A stretch of DNA of 34,381 nucleotides from Butyrivibrio sp. (GTDB taxonomy: Bacteria > Bacillota > Clostridia > Lachnospirales > Lachnospiraceae), in assembly GCA_017446685.1 (NCBI GenBank), contig JAFSQI010000039.1, positions 1 to 34,381 on the forward strand, written 5' to 3'. Below are positions 7,576-16,732 of this stretch, piece after piece. The notes under the pieces are model-generated. The model was not told the origin of the DNA, searched no databases, and saw nothing but the letters and a program-made list of their open reading frames with translations. Position 1 is the stretch's first letter; every line of letters begins with the position of its first letter. Position numbers and translations under genes: made by a program.

Positions 7576-8562
7576 TCAACTATTAATAATCTTTTTAAAT
7601 CTTCGAATGACTTTCTTGACATCCTTATTAAAATAACAAACAAGAAGACAGTACAAAATTACAAACAAAGTAATATGCCCTTTTAAATGTACGTCAGCCT
7701 TTACCACACTGCGCTCAAAATCAGGATCAAATCTGACCGTGTCATAAAGAAATGGATAAAGAGCCCCATAAAATGCCATTACACCGGCTGTATCCGCCGG
7801 ATCTCCGGTTCCAAGCATGAGCTCAATATCTGTCTTATCAGGTAAAATCATCTTTAACATTCTGATGATTTTCTTTTTACATAGCGCAAATGCTCTTTTA
7901 AAAATATCGTTTTCCAGTGTGTTTTTTATCATTTCAATCTTACCACACACTCTAGATATTGTATATTGCATTTTTTGAAGTACATCCTGTGGCGTTTTGA
8001 TAATATGTTCAACTTTTTCAAGAAAGTCTGTTATTATTTCTATAAGCGCCCTGGACTCTTCATTTTTTATATCGGAAGTTTCTTCTTTCTCTATAGTATC
8101 ATCCGGTTCTTTTTCATTATCTTCGGATTTTGCTCCATCCATCTCGCTTTTTTCTAAATAAGAAAGCTTTTCACTATCTTCTTTTTCTTCAGTTTTATCG
8201 TCTATTTCTTTTTCATCATTATCTGACGAAATGTCGTTATCATTCTTTTTTGAATTATCTTTTTCTTTCTGTTTTTTTCCGGAAGGAAAAATTTTTATTC
8301 CAAACAACTTAACATAAAATTCTTTTTGCCTGGGATAATCAATTCCTCCGCTGATGATATGAATAAGCCACGAAAATCTCGCAGAAGCACTTATCTTTTC
8401 AACATCAAAGCCTTTATCAAACTCAGTTTCAGGAACAAATGCATCCAGTCTGTATCTTATCGGCACAAATAAAATCAGGATGACCACAAAAAGAACTATT
8501 CCCAATATAGCAAGAAGAACTATACCAATTATCTTCAAAATGCTCAAAATTATAGCAAGCAT
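7576..8562 (-). CDS. DUF2953 domain-containing membrane protein (YtfI-like)
   Basis: 328 aa. An N-terminal membrane helix (about residues 4-33) leads into the family's 'VPIRYRLDA' strand and 'FSWLIHIISGGIDY'. Residues about 95-175 are an extremely charged Lys/Glu/Asp linker, probably disordered. The C-terminal DUF2953 part has 'DIELMLGTGDPADTAGVMAFYGALYP' (about 242-267) and a final membrane helix 'ITLFVILYCLLVCYF'. The function is unknown; the conserved pairing with gerW suggests a spore or membrane role. A GGGGAG ribosome site precedes the ATG, and the stop is 24 bp from the gerW start. Confidence 0.85.
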   Translation of the reverse strand: MLAIILSILKIIGIVLLAILGIVLFVVILILFVPIRYRLDAFVPETEFDKGFDVEKISASARFSWLIHIISGGIDYPRQKEFYVKLFGIKIFPSGKKQKEKDNSKKNDNDISSDNDEKEIDDKTEEKEDSEKLSYLEKSEMDGAKSEDNEKEPDDTIEKEETSDIKNEESRALIEIITDFLEKVEHIIKTPQDVLQKMQYTISRVCGKIEMIKNTLENDIFKRAFALCKKKIIRMLKMILPDKTDIELMLGTGDPADTAGVMAFYGALYPFLYDTVRFDPDFERSVVKADVHLKGHITLFVILYCLLVCYFNKDVKKVIRRFKKIINS

Positions 8563-8611
8563 ATACTCTCCCCAAAATCACTTTGTCACAAATAATATAA
8601 TATGTGACATT

Positions 8612-8938
8612 TTACCTGCTTTCAAGATACTCGAGGAGTCTGCCATCATAGCCTTTAATGGAAGCTTCCTGCGAAATTCTTAGAATAATGTCAAGAGCTT
8701 CCTGATAACTTTTCGCAATACCGTAAACCATAACCGGATGATATCGATAATACTTTTGTTTTAAAAAAGCACAGTGAATTATGTCAAGCTGATCATGTAT
8801 GCCTTGTGCCTTCGTAATACAAAAGACATTAAACTGCCCCATCCCCATCCTAAGTTTCCATTTGACTATAGTACGGTTTTTGACAGTTTCTCCCCAATAA
8901 ATATCCTTATAAAATTGGCAAAAGCCGCCTTTTTTCAT
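8612..8938 (-). CDS. Conserved hypothetical protein
   Basis: About 108 aa, no signal peptide or membrane segment. Visible blocks are 'IYWGETVKNRTIVKWKLRMG', 'QGIHDQLDIIHCAFLKQ' and a C-terminal helix 'EALDIILRISQEA'. I recognise this as a small protein seen in other Clostridia but know no function for it. The start is uncertain: ATG at 8936-8938 has a GGAG 11 nt upstream, ATG at 8975-8977 lacks a clear ribosome site, and a TTG lies at 8984-8986. It sits between the class B PBP and DUF2953 genes. Coding is supported by the even, protein-like composition and the tight minus-strand context. Confidence 0.65.
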   Translation of the reverse strand: MKKGGFCQFYKDIYWGETVKNRTIVKWKLRMGMGQFNVFCITKAQGIHDQLDIIHCAFLKQKYYRYHPVMVYGIAKSYQEALDIILRISQEASIKGYDGRLLEYLESR

Positions 8939-9052
8939 TCCAAAATAATCTCCAAACAAATATCCCCAAGAATGCATGCCTATCAAATGCGAAATATCAT
9001 TTCAACATAAAATAAACATAATAATATATTAACACAAAAAAATACCTAAACA

Positions 9053-10552
9053 CTATTCCACATCAAAATATGCATCAAAAATTCTCTTGGCTATAGGAAC
9101 CGCATAGCTGCCGCCTGAACCGGCATCTTCCACAATTATTGTAACACTTATTTCAGGATCTTCAGCCGGTGCAAAGCCTGTGAACCAGGCATGTGAATCT
9201 GAAGTGGAACTGTTAAATTCAGCTGAACCTGTTTTTCCTGCAGCAGTATATGAAAGTCCTTTGAGCTTTGAAGCAGTTCCGCTCTCAACAACCTGAATCA
9301 TCATTTGTGTAAGAATCTGTGCCTCATTCTCTGTCATCAATTTCTTATAGGTTTCTGATGAATAAGACTTAACCGTTTTTCCATCCTCGCTCTTAACTGA
9401 TTCTATAAGATACGGCTTCATAAGTATACCGCCGTTTGCCACTGCATTAGTGATCATATTTATATGAATAGGCGATACTGCAGTAGTTCCCTGTCCTATC
9501 GAAAGCTGCATAATATCATCTGTAGTACTGTCACCAGTTATTTCAGCATGAGATTTTGAATAATTCATGCTAAGAGGAAGCTCTGCATCAAACATCAGAT
9601 TCTCAATAGTATCCGCAAATACCTCCCTGTCAACACTAAGTCCTATATTGGCAAAAGATGAATTACATGACTCGGCAAAAGAACTGATAAAATCAAGGTA
9701 TCCGTGTGTTTCTCCGTGATAACATGAAATTGAATTACCGTCTTTTGAAAAACTTCCTGTACAATTAAATTTATAATCAGAATAACTGTCATTATTATCT
9801 CTAAGATATGCAAGCGACGTGACAATTTTAAATGTAGAGCCCGGCGGATAAAGTCCCTGTGAAGCCCTGTTTAAAAGCCTGGCATCGCTACTTGTATCCG
9901 CAATAAGGCTCGACCATTCCTCTTTAATTGTATTGGGATCAAAATCAGGCTTTGAAACCATGGCAAGTATTTCTCCCGTTTTAGGATTTGAAACAATTAT
10001 GGCACCTTTCCGGGCTGATAAAGCATTATATGCAACTTCCTGAAGCTTAACATCAAGAGTTGTATACACACTGTCTCCCGGATATTTTTCGCCCTTTGTT
10101 TCATAAGAAACCTTATCCTTAAGGTCGATGCTCGTATTGATCAGGTAGTAATTTGCCTGTGATTCTATTCCTGCTTTACCGTTTGATGCATATCCAACCA
10201 CATGTGCAAATTCTTTTCCATATGGATAAACCCTGGTTTCACTGCCATCGGAATTTTCAGTCGTATACGCAAGCACTTCACCATCTGCGGAATAAATCTT
10301 CCCCCTTGAATTCTGAGCAAGCAATATCTGCTGCCTTGTATTATAACTATTATCCATGAGCGTCTGTTTATTAGTATACGCATATACGCACACATATGTT
10401 AAAAGAGCTGCAAAAAGACATCCATAAAAAACAGAAAGAACAATAATCGGATAAGATCTGACTTTACGTCTTTTTCTTTTCACAGGCTCAGACTGATTGC
10501 TGCGCCTGCTTGGATTATGTCGTTCAATATTCGACTCTTCCCAATCTGTCAC
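9053..10552 (-). CDS. Class B penicillin-binding protein (peptidoglycan transpeptidase)
   Basis: About 499-504 aa. Residue numbers are from the upstream ATG. A basic cytoplasmic tail is followed by one membrane helix (about 40-64), an N-terminal module with 'RGKIYSADGEVLAY' (the family's RG-x-I-x-D-R-G-like strand), then the transpeptidase with S244-T-F-K247 (active serine), S300-C-N302 and K445-T-G447. It cross-links peptidoglycan outside the membrane. It follows a SEDS gene by 11 bp or less, the usual polymerase/cross-linker pair; a PbpA-like elongation, division or sporulation role cannot be told apart here. The ATG at 10565-10567 lacks a ribosome site, but GGAGGG lies 7 nt before an in-frame GTG at 10550-10552, which I prefer as the start. 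Confidence 0.93.
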   Translation of the reverse strand: MTDWEESNIERHNPSRRSNQSEPVKRKRRKVRSYPIIVLSVFYGCLFAALLTYVCVYAYTNKQTLMDNSYNTRQQILLAQNSRGKIYSADGEVLAYTTENSDGSETRVYPYGKEFAHVVGYASNGKAGIESQANYYLINTSIDLKDKVSYETKGEKYPGDSVYTTLDVKLQEVAYNALSARKGAIIVSNPKTGEILAMVSKPDFDPNTIKEEWSSLIADTSSDARLLNRASQGLYPPGSTFKIVTSLAYLRDNNDSYSDYKFNCTGSFSKDGNSISCYHGETHGYLDFISSFAESCNSSFANIGLSVDREVFADTIENLMFDAELPLSMNYSKSHAEITGDSTTDDIMQLSIGQGTTAVSPIHINMITNAVANGGILMKPYLIESVKSEDGKTVKSYSSETYKKLMTENEAQILTQMMIQVVESGTASKLKGLSYTAAGKTGSAEFNSSTSDSHAWFTGFAPAEDPEISVTIIVEDAGSGGSYAVPIAKRIFDAYFDVE

Positions 10553-10578
10553 TATTTTTCCCTCCATTTATTACAAGT

Positions 10579-11946
10579 CTAAACGTAGTCTACTGCATGC
10601 TTAACAGCATTCATTTTCCTGCGTCGCCTCTCAAGTGCTTCATAACGCTCCTGCGCTCTTATCATACATACTCCCTCAGCTATCATTATCATGACAATTG
10701 TGGTAAGAACGGATGTACCTCCATAACTTACAAGCGGCAGAGTAACTCCGGTAAGCGGAATAAATTTTGCTCCTCCGCCAATCGTAAGAAACGTCTGAAA
10801 AATATATGCTATTCCTATTCCTGTTATTATCAACCTGTAAAACTTGTCTTTCAAATAATATCCTTCTCTCATCATCATGATAAATGAACTCACGCAGACA
10901 AGAACCATCAGTACCGCAAAGACAACCCCAAGTTCTTCGGCAATCGCAGAAAAAATAAAATCCTGTTCCACATAGGGAATTGATCCCGGCGAACCACCGT
11001 AAAGGCCAAGTCCAAACCAGCATCCGCTGCTTATTCCGAAAAGAGACTGTGAAAGCTGATATCCCGTTCTTTCAATATCACTAAACGGATCAAGAAAAGC
11101 CTGGACTCTGACCTGAATATGTGAAAAGAGCTTATATGCTATTACACTTGCAAGCATTCCAAATGTTAATCCGATGATCAGATACCCTATATTTTCAGTT
11201 GCTATATAAACAAGTGCCAGATAAATTATAAAAAATATAAGAGCACTTCCCAGATCTTTTGACAAAACAAGAATTATGACATGAACTGCCGCAAGCACCG
11301 AATCAAGAAATATTTCCAAAAAGCTTTCGGCTCTCCATAGTGCTGCAGCCATAAAAAATAAAAATATTATCTTTACAAATTCTGAGGGCTGGAAAGTAAT
11401 TCCCGCAACAGTATAAGTAATTTTGGAGCCGTTGGTTGCAGCGCCAAGTATAAGAACTATTCCAATTGCAAGAATACCCGCAGCAGCATAAAAATATGTA
11501 AACTTTTTAAGAAAATCGAATTTGAAAATAATCTCAGGCACAAAAAATCCCAGCACAAATGAAGCTGCAATTATAAAAAACTGCTTTACTGCTTTGTCGT
11601 AAGACAACCTGGTAAGAATGATCATACCAATCATAAGCAGCATACAGCTATTATTGATAAGCAGCTTATTGCCATCAGGATATATTACGTAAAACAGCAT
11701 TATCACAGATGCAAATACAATTATTTGGAACAGAAAGAAAAAAAGATATGCCACTTTTCCTGTTCTTGCCAATATCTGTATAAAGCATGCAATCTGCACA
11801 GCAAACATGCTGATAATCTGCCCTGCATAAATCCATTTACGTCTTTTTTCACTCTTATATCTGAAAGTCATAAATGCTTCAATTGTATAGAGCAAAAGAA
11901 AAAGGGTAATTACATATTTAGATATTTCTGTCACATATAATTCCAT
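10579..11946 (-). CDS. SEDS family peptidoglycan glycosyltransferase (FtsW/RodA/SpoVE)
   Basis: 455 aa with about ten to twelve membrane helices. Family marks: 'TFQPSEFVKI' (184-193), 'LSKDLGSAL' with Asp231 at the position of the catalytic aspartate, 'GYQLSQSLFGISSG' (295-308), 'VEQDFIFSAIAEELG' (326-340), and the C-terminal 'PLTGVTLPLVSYGGTSV'. The enzyme polymerises lipid II into glycan strands together with its partner class B PBP, encoded next. Its ATG shares one base with the stop of the U32 gene (TAATG), so the two are translationally coupled. Which SEDS paralogue this is cannot be settled from one locus. Confidence 0.93.
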   Translation of the reverse strand: MELYVTEISKYVITLFLLLYTIEAFMTFRYKSEKRRKWIYAGQIISMFAVQIACFIQILARTGKVAYLFFFLFQIIVFASVIMLFYVIYPDGNKLLINNSCMLLMIGMIILTRLSYDKAVKQFFIIAASFVLGFFVPEIIFKFDFLKKFTYFYAAAGILAIGIVLILGAATNGSKITYTVAGITFQPSEFVKIIFLFFMAAALWRAESFLEIFLDSVLAAVHVIILVLSKDLGSALIFFIIYLALVYIATENIGYLIIGLTFGMLASVIAYKLFSHIQVRVQAFLDPFSDIERTGYQLSQSLFGISSGCWFGLGLYGGSPGSIPYVEQDFIFSAIAEELGVVFAVLMVLVCVSSFIMMMREGYYLKDKFYRLIITGIGIAYIFQTFLTIGGGAKFIPLTGVTLPLVSYGGTSVLTTIVMIMIAEGVCMIRAQERYEALERRRRKMNAVKHAVDYV

Positions 11947-14264
11947 TACTCTACTCCGCGTTTAAAGTGACCTGTTGTGAATTTTAAATCATCAAACACA
12001 TCGATATTTTCTGTAATATTCCTGCGTTTTTTATTGTCAGAAAGTTTTTCTGTACGTTCAAGGCATTTGGCATACGCCCTGATTATATTTCCGGTTTCCC
12101 GGGCATTTTCAACTGTAAAATCAAGTCTGAAATGATCAAACAACTCAGCCTCAACAATCTTATCCAGCTTTTTGTGAAGAGAAGTCGGGTATGTATTCCA
12201 GATAACATTGTAACAATTCCTGCAATTGGTAGTTACCACCATATTATTGCCCATACGATCTATGAGATTTGTTCTCTCAACGTGATGCTTTCCCATTCTC
12301 CCACTGCAATTATCCAGAGTTTTCTTAATACACCCGGCACTAACCATCATTGGAGCTCTTCCATAAATGTTATACGTAATTGGCATATTTCGAGACAACC
12401 TTGTTTTAACGCTTTGAGCCATTTCTTTTAACTCATGGAATGTAAGCTCAAGCGGAGAGGAAATCCCACTAACAAGTTCCGGAAGCTCAGTCAAAAGAGC
12501 TGCACTCTCCCTATTCCATACATATACTCCATAATCTGTTATAACATCTATAGACTTACCGCGCTCATTGTGTTTTTCGAAAACAATCCCAAGCTGCTCA
12601 AGGTTTCTGACAAGAACGCCGTCAAAAATCCCATCATATGCTTTATCAATGATATCTTCAATATCATTTTCCTTCATCCAATCTTCGTTTCTGGTAATAA
12701 AAGGAAGCGCAGCAATTATCTTTATATTTTTTTCACTGCATAAGTTCTTAAGATTTCTCACTGATTCAAAATCAAGATTGTAAATAAGATTGCTGTCAAT
12801 ATATATTCCTGAAACTTTAATATCATCTGACAGACAATCAAGTACTGCATCAAGCTGATCTTTCGTATTTACAAGAACCTGAATATCGCCCCTGACCTTA
12901 GAAAAATCCTTTAGTGAAATATCATCAAAATTATTATCATAAATAACAGCTTCTTTATCACCAAGCAGTGCCTTTTCCATCTTTTCACACAAAGATCTTC
13001 TTAAATCATTGAGCTCACTTACAGGCACAAATAATCCCTCTGATTTTCCCTTATCATCTATCTTTACAACTATATTTTCCGCACTAAAGCTTGTATTTCC
13101 AAGTCTTAAAAGCTGTTTCTTTACTGTTTCTTCATCAATTGGACGTTTTGAAGCAACATCCACCATATTTCCGGTCACACTTTCCCATATTTCCTCTCCG
13201 TCTCTGCAAACGCACATAGAAAGAACAACAGGCTGACCCAGCACTATCTCACAACTGATTTCACAACCAATTTTATGTGTTTTATCAAGATATTTTTCTC
13301 TTATCTCAGAAAGAACTTTCTCTGAAGTTCCATTATATGCAGGAGAGCCTATTGTCACCATCTCTCTGCCATTATGTCTGTTGTAATAGCCTTCGCTAAT
13401 CTCTGTTCTAAGATAAAGAGATTTCAGAATATCAATATCTTCCCTTGATACTTTTATTTCACTAGAAGGCTTTTCATAATACATATCAATATATTTTCGA
13501 TAAAGAGCTGTAACTCCGGCAGCATATTCAGGCTTTTTCATCCTGCCTTCAATTTTAAAAGAATCTATTCCTGCTTCGATAAGCTGCGGAATAATGTTTA
13601 TTGTACACATATCCTTGAGACTAAGAGGGTAACATTCATCTTTTCCAAAAGAGCTCCCACTTTGATAGGGAAGCCTGCAAGGCTGAGCACATCTTCCTCT
13701 GTTTCCGCTTCGTTCCCCTACCATACTGCTAAAAAGACATACTCCCGAATAACAGTAGCACATTGCGCCATGAATAAATGCCTCAACTTCAACATCCGCC
13801 TCATTACGTATTGCAACCATTTCAGAAAGACTGAGTTCTCTTGCCGGAACAACTCTGCAACAGCCAAGCTTCTTTAAAAGTCTTGCTCCATTCACACCGG
13901 TAACAGTCTGCTGCGTGCTTGCATGCAATTCTATTTCCGGAAACTCGTCTCTGATAAATTTCATTACGCCTAAGTCTTGTACAATGACACCATCCAGCTT
14001 TTTTTGCGCAAATGGAAGCATGAATTCGTATAGTTCTCCAAATTCACGCTCTTTAACCAAAGTATTAACTGTCATGTAAATTTTTTTGCCATTTAAATGA
14101 GCATAAGTAATAGCATCAAGAACCTGGTCCTTGTCAAAATTATCTGCATATGCTCTGGCTCCAAATTTGGAGCCTCCAAGATAAACGGCATCCGCTCCGG
14201 CATTAAAAGCTCCTACCATAGTTTCATAGCCACCTGCCGGTGCCAGTAATTCAACTCTCTTCAT
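11946..14264 (-). CDS. U32 family peptidase-like protein with DUF3656 (RlhA-like)
   Basis: 772 aa. The N-terminal 'ELLAPAGGYETMVGAFNAGADAVYLGG' starts a TIM-barrel-like U32 domain. The signature 'EAFIHGAMCYCYSGVC' and 'NRGRCAQPCR' carries Cys169, Cys176, Cys192 and Cys196, which fit an iron-sulfur cluster. The C-terminal part has a second cysteine pair in 'TNCRNCYNV'. Although the family is named for collagenase activity, the long DUF3656-containing members such as E. coli RlhA hydroxylate 23S rRNA, so an RNA-modifying role is plausible. A GAGGAA ribosome site precedes the ATG. First gene of the U32-SEDS-PBP unit. Confidence 0.9.
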   Translation of the reverse strand: MKRVELLAPAGGYETMVGAFNAGADAVYLGGSKFGARAYADNFDKDQVLDAITYAHLNGKKIYMTVNTLVKEREFGELYEFMLPFAQKKLDGVIVQDLGVMKFIRDEFPEIELHASTQQTVTGVNGARLLKKLGCCRVVPARELSLSEMVAIRNEADVEVEAFIHGAMCYCYSGVCLFSSMVGERSGNRGRCAQPCRLPYQSGSSFGKDECYPLSLKDMCTINIIPQLIEAGIDSFKIEGRMKKPEYAAGVTALYRKYIDMYYEKPSSEIKVSREDIDILKSLYLRTEISEGYYNRHNGREMVTIGSPAYNGTSEKVLSEIREKYLDKTHKIGCEISCEIVLGQPVVLSMCVCRDGEEIWESVTGNMVDVASKRPIDEETVKKQLLRLGNTSFSAENIVVKIDDKGKSEGLFVPVSELNDLRRSLCEKMEKALLGDKEAVIYDNNFDDISLKDFSKVRGDIQVLVNTKDQLDAVLDCLSDDIKVSGIYIDSNLIYNLDFESVRNLKNLCSEKNIKIIAALPFITRNEDWMKENDIEDIIDKAYDGIFDGVLVRNLEQLGIVFEKHNERGKSIDVITDYGVYVWNRESAALLTELPELVSGISSPLELTFHELKEMAQSVKTRLSRNMPITYNIYGRAPMMVSAGCIKKTLDNCSGRMGKHHVERTNLIDRMGNNMVVTTNCRNCYNVIWNTYPTSLHKKLDKIVEAELFDHFRLDFTVENARETGNIIRAYAKCLERTEKLSDNKKRRNITENIDVFDDLKFTTGHFKRGVE

Positions 14265-14292
14265 TTTATATTCCTCAAATAAAATAACATAT

Positions 14293-14317
14293 CACTCGCG
14301 ACATTCTCGCGCGAGTG
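14293..14317. repeat. GC-rich hairpin in the U32-zapA gap
   Basis: CACTCGCG and CGCGAGTG form 8-bp perfect arms around a 9-nt loop, followed at 14317-14337 by further GCGC repeats. It stands out in this AT-rich sequence. It lies upstream of the U32 gene, beyond the zapA terminator. Confidence 0.55.
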
Positions 14318-14344
14318 CGCATCCATAGCGCAGCGCTTTTTATA

Positions 14345-14374
14345 ATATAGGAATTTCGGAAAAATTTCCTATAT
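14345..14374. repeat. Short palindrome of the same family as 2747-2776
   Basis: ATATAGGAA and TTCCTATAT flank TTTCGGAAAAAT. The core resembles the hairpin at 2747-2776 in arm sequence (TAGGAA / TTCCTA), length and position beside a terminator. Confidence 0.5.
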
Positions 14375-14376
14375 CA

Positions 14377-14403
14377 TAAAAAAGGCTGTCGCAATGACAG
14401 CCT
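14377..14403 (-). terminator. Rho-independent terminator of ruvA-ruvB-zapA
   Basis: Perfect 8-bp arms AGGCTGTC / GACAGCCT (14383-14390 and 14396-14403) with a 5-nt loop; on the minus strand a run of six T follows at once. It lies 13 bp after the zapA stop. Confidence 0.93.
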
Positions 14404-14415
14404 ATATAAATTTCT

Positions 14416-14829
14416 TTATTTTTTTGAACTATTTTCCTTAGCCTGGGCTTCAAGCTCTATTATCTTCTTGGAAGAATCATCAAGCTTAGCCTGAAGGCTC
14501 TTACTGTTTTTCTCAGTATTTTCAAGCTTAATCTGAGTAGCGATAAGCTCATGTTTCAGATTATATAGCTCTTTTTCCTTCTCCGAAAGCTGTTCTTCCA
14601 TCATTTCAATCTGCTTTTTTGATTTGAAATAATCATCTGCAATATTTAGCTGGAGCAAAACGTTCTGAGTATCGATTGGCTGTCTCTTAAAGCCATCAAT
14701 CTTGTTGTACTCGGAAATCTTATTATTTATGTATGAAGCTACCTTCTGCAGATACTCTTCACTTTCATACCCACTCAGTGTAAAAACCTTTCCACCGATA
14801 ATAACCTCAGTATCTGTCTTAGATGCCAT
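14416..14829 (-). CDS. zapA: Cell division protein ZapA
   Basis: 137 aa. The N-terminal ZapA fold shows 'TEVIIGGKVFTLSGYESEEYLQKVASYINNKI' (about residues 6-37), the family's beta-strand plus first helix, and 'TQNVLLQLNIADDYFK' (about 56-71). From about residue 70 on it is a Glu/Lys-rich coiled coil. ZapA cross-links FtsZ filaments at the Z-ring. The start is at the ATG at 14827-14829, just after a GGGGGGAAGG ribosome site; the longer frame runs into the ruvB-zapA gap. Last gene of the ruvAB unit. Confidence 0.92.
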   Translation of the reverse strand: MASKTDTEVIIGGKVFTLSGYESEEYLQKVASYINNKISEYNKIDGFKRQPIDTQNVLLQLNIADDYFKSKKQIEMMEEQLSEKEKELYNLKHELIATQIKLENTEKNSKSLQAKLDDSSKKIIELEAQAKENSSKK

Positions 14830-14913
14830 AGCCTTCCCCCCTAACGTTTCATGTTCACTCATTTGCAGTTTTGGTAACATTGCGATCACCATAGTGAACA
14901 TTATTCTTTAACA

Positions 14914-15945
14914 TTATATATCGGCTCCCTCGGGGATTTCAAGCCCTAAATGACTATACGCAGTATCTGTCACAACACGTCCTCTTGGAGTTCTGTTTAT
15001 AAATCCGTTCTTAATAAGATATGGCTCATAAACATCCTCAATCGTTCCTGCATCCTCACCAATTGCAGCCGCAAGAGTATCCAGTCCGACAGGTCCGCCT
15101 CCAAACTTGGAAATCATAGTCATAAGCAGATTTCTATCGGTATGATCAAGTCCCATTTTATCTACATCCATAAGATCAAGCGCTGTAATAGCAACATGCT
15201 CTGTTATTACTCCGTCATATTTTACCTGGGCAAAATCTCTTACTCTCTTCAAGATTCTGTTGGCAAGTCTTGGAGTTCCACGGCTTCTTCTTGCCATTTC
15301 CACAGCTCCCTTTTCATCTACCTCAACACCTAAAACTTTTGCAGACTGCAAAATAATTGAACAAAGTTCATCAATTTCATAAAATTCCATTCTATGAATC
15401 ATACCAAATCTGTCACGAAGAGGTGCTGAAAGCATTCCGGCTCTGGTTGTGGCACCAATCAGAGTAAATTTAGGGAGGTCAAGTCTAATTGATCTTGCTG
15501 TAGGCCCTTTTCCAATCATAATATCGATAGCATAGTCTTCCATAGCAGGATAAAGAACCTCTTCAACCTGTCTGTTAAGACGATGAATTTCATCCACAAA
15601 AAGAACATCGCCCTCTTGGAGATTGTTAAGAATTGCTGCCATGTCACCCGGCTTTTCAATGGCTGGTCCACTGGTAATCTTAATATTTACACCCATTTCT
15701 TTGGCAATAATTACAGAAAGTGTAGTTTTACCAAGTCCGGGAGGTCCATAGAATAAAAGATGATCCAGACTGTCGCCTCTTTTTTTAGCTGCTTCAATAT
15801 ATATTTTCAGGCTTTCCTTAATTTTCTTTTGACCTATATAATTATCAAGGCACTTTGGACGAAGTGATCCTTCAATTTTGACATCTTCAATATTTGCCTT
15901 GGTATCAACACCTCTGGCAGTCGTATTAATCTTTCTTTTTTCCAT
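14914..15945 (-). CDS. ruvB: Holliday junction branch migration ATPase RuvB
   Basis: 343 aa, the usual size. Walker A GPPGLGKT (67-74), Walker B 'LFVDEIH' (Asp118, Glu119), sensor '[21 protein letters not shown]', and the C-terminal winged helix with '[16 protein letters not shown]'. RuvB forms hexameric rings that drive branch migration of Holliday junctions with RuvA. Its ATG is 1 bp from the ruvA stop, so the pair is coupled. Confidence 0.98.
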   Translation of the reverse strand: MEKRKINTTARGVDTKANIEDVKIEGSLRPKCLDNYIGQKKIKESLKIYIEAAKKRGDSLDHLLFYGPPGLGKTTLSVIIAKEMGVNIKITSGPAIEKPGDMAAILNNLQEGDVLFVDEIHRLNRQVEEVLYPAMEDYAIDIMIGKGPTARSIRLDLPKFTLIGATTRAGMLSAPLRDRFGMIHRMEFYEIDELCSIILQSAKVLGVEVDEKGAVEMARRSRGTPRLANRILKRVRDFAQVKYDGVITEHVAITALDLMDVDKMGLDHTDRNLLMTMISKFGGGPVGLDTLAAAIGEDAGTIEDVYEPYLIKNGFINRTPRGRVVTDTAYSHLGLEIPEGADI

Positions 15946-15946
15946 A

Positions 15947-16573
15947 TCAGAACATTTCCTTTAAAGACAGTTTTAACAAAAGCTCAGTGTCCTCTGCCGA
16001 CTGTTTATTGGCAGCAAGAACTTTTCTGACAGCTTTCATGGCTGCTGCGGAATTGTAACCAAGAGCAACAAGCGCTGCCACAGCCTCATCCCTCGCAGAA
16101 GAAGCCTCAGCTTCAAGTCCGTCATCCGCAATAGCTATACCTGAGCCGCCCGTAAGCATTTCATCCTCAGTGACCTTAATCTTATCTCTAAGTTCAAGGG
16201 TGATTCTCTCTGCTGTCTTTTTACCAATTCCCGGTGCTGAAGAAATCGATTTGCTATCCCCTGACATAATTGCAAATCTTAGATCATCAGGTGTCATAAC
16301 TGAAAGAATCGAAAGACCGCCTTTAGGTCCGATACCATTTACAGTAATCAGCATTTTAAAAAGATTAAGCTCATCTCTTGAAAGAAAACCAAACAAAGTA
16401 AACGAATCCTCTTTTACATTAGTATATGTATAGAGTCTTACAGCCTCACCAATTCCGGGCATTCTATCCATTGTAGAGCCGGAAATATTAACATTTATTC
16501 CAAAGCCGTTGACATCAACAACTGCATTGCCTTCTTCTAAACTCTCCAAAATCCCATTAACGTACGCTATCAA
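15947..16573 (-). CDS. ruvA: Holliday junction DNA-binding protein RuvA
   Basis: 208 aa, typical. The N-terminal OB fold '[27 protein letters not shown]', two helix-hairpin-helix motifs ('[17 protein letters not shown]' and '[20 protein letters not shown]') and the C-terminal RuvB-binding domain '[23 protein letters not shown]' are all present. RuvA binds the junction and loads RuvB. The likely start is TTG at 16571-16573: GGAGGA lies 7 nt upstream and translation would begin exactly at the family's usual M-I-A-Y-V; an ATG ten codons earlier overlaps the ribosome site. No LexA box is visible upstream. Confidence 0.97.
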   Translation of the reverse strand: MIAYVNGILESLEEGNAVVDVNGFGINVNISGSTMDRMPGIGEAVRLYTYTNVKEDSFTLFGFLSRDELNLFKMLITVNGIGPKGGLSILSVMTPDDLRFAIMSGDSKSISSAPGIGKKTAERITLELRDKIKVTEDEMLTGGSGIAIADDGLEAEASSARDEAVAALVALGYNSAAAMKAVRKVLAANKQSAEDTELLLKLSLKEMF

Positions 16574-16732
16574 AAAATAATCCTCCAAAAAAGGTATGTA
16601 CATATCGCACAGCTACACTGAAATGGCAATTTTACACAGTAAAATAAGAATTTACACTTATGCCATGTCAGTTGCTTGTGCAATATTCACATACCTGATA
16701 AAAATACAAATCTTTATATTTTTGAACTAAAT

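Noticed and set aside
14902-14913. Extended N-termini of zapA, recA, ruvA, ilvN, gerW and the J-domain gene
   Set aside because: In each case a strong ribosome site lies inside the longer frame just before a later start codon that fits the family's usual N-terminus.
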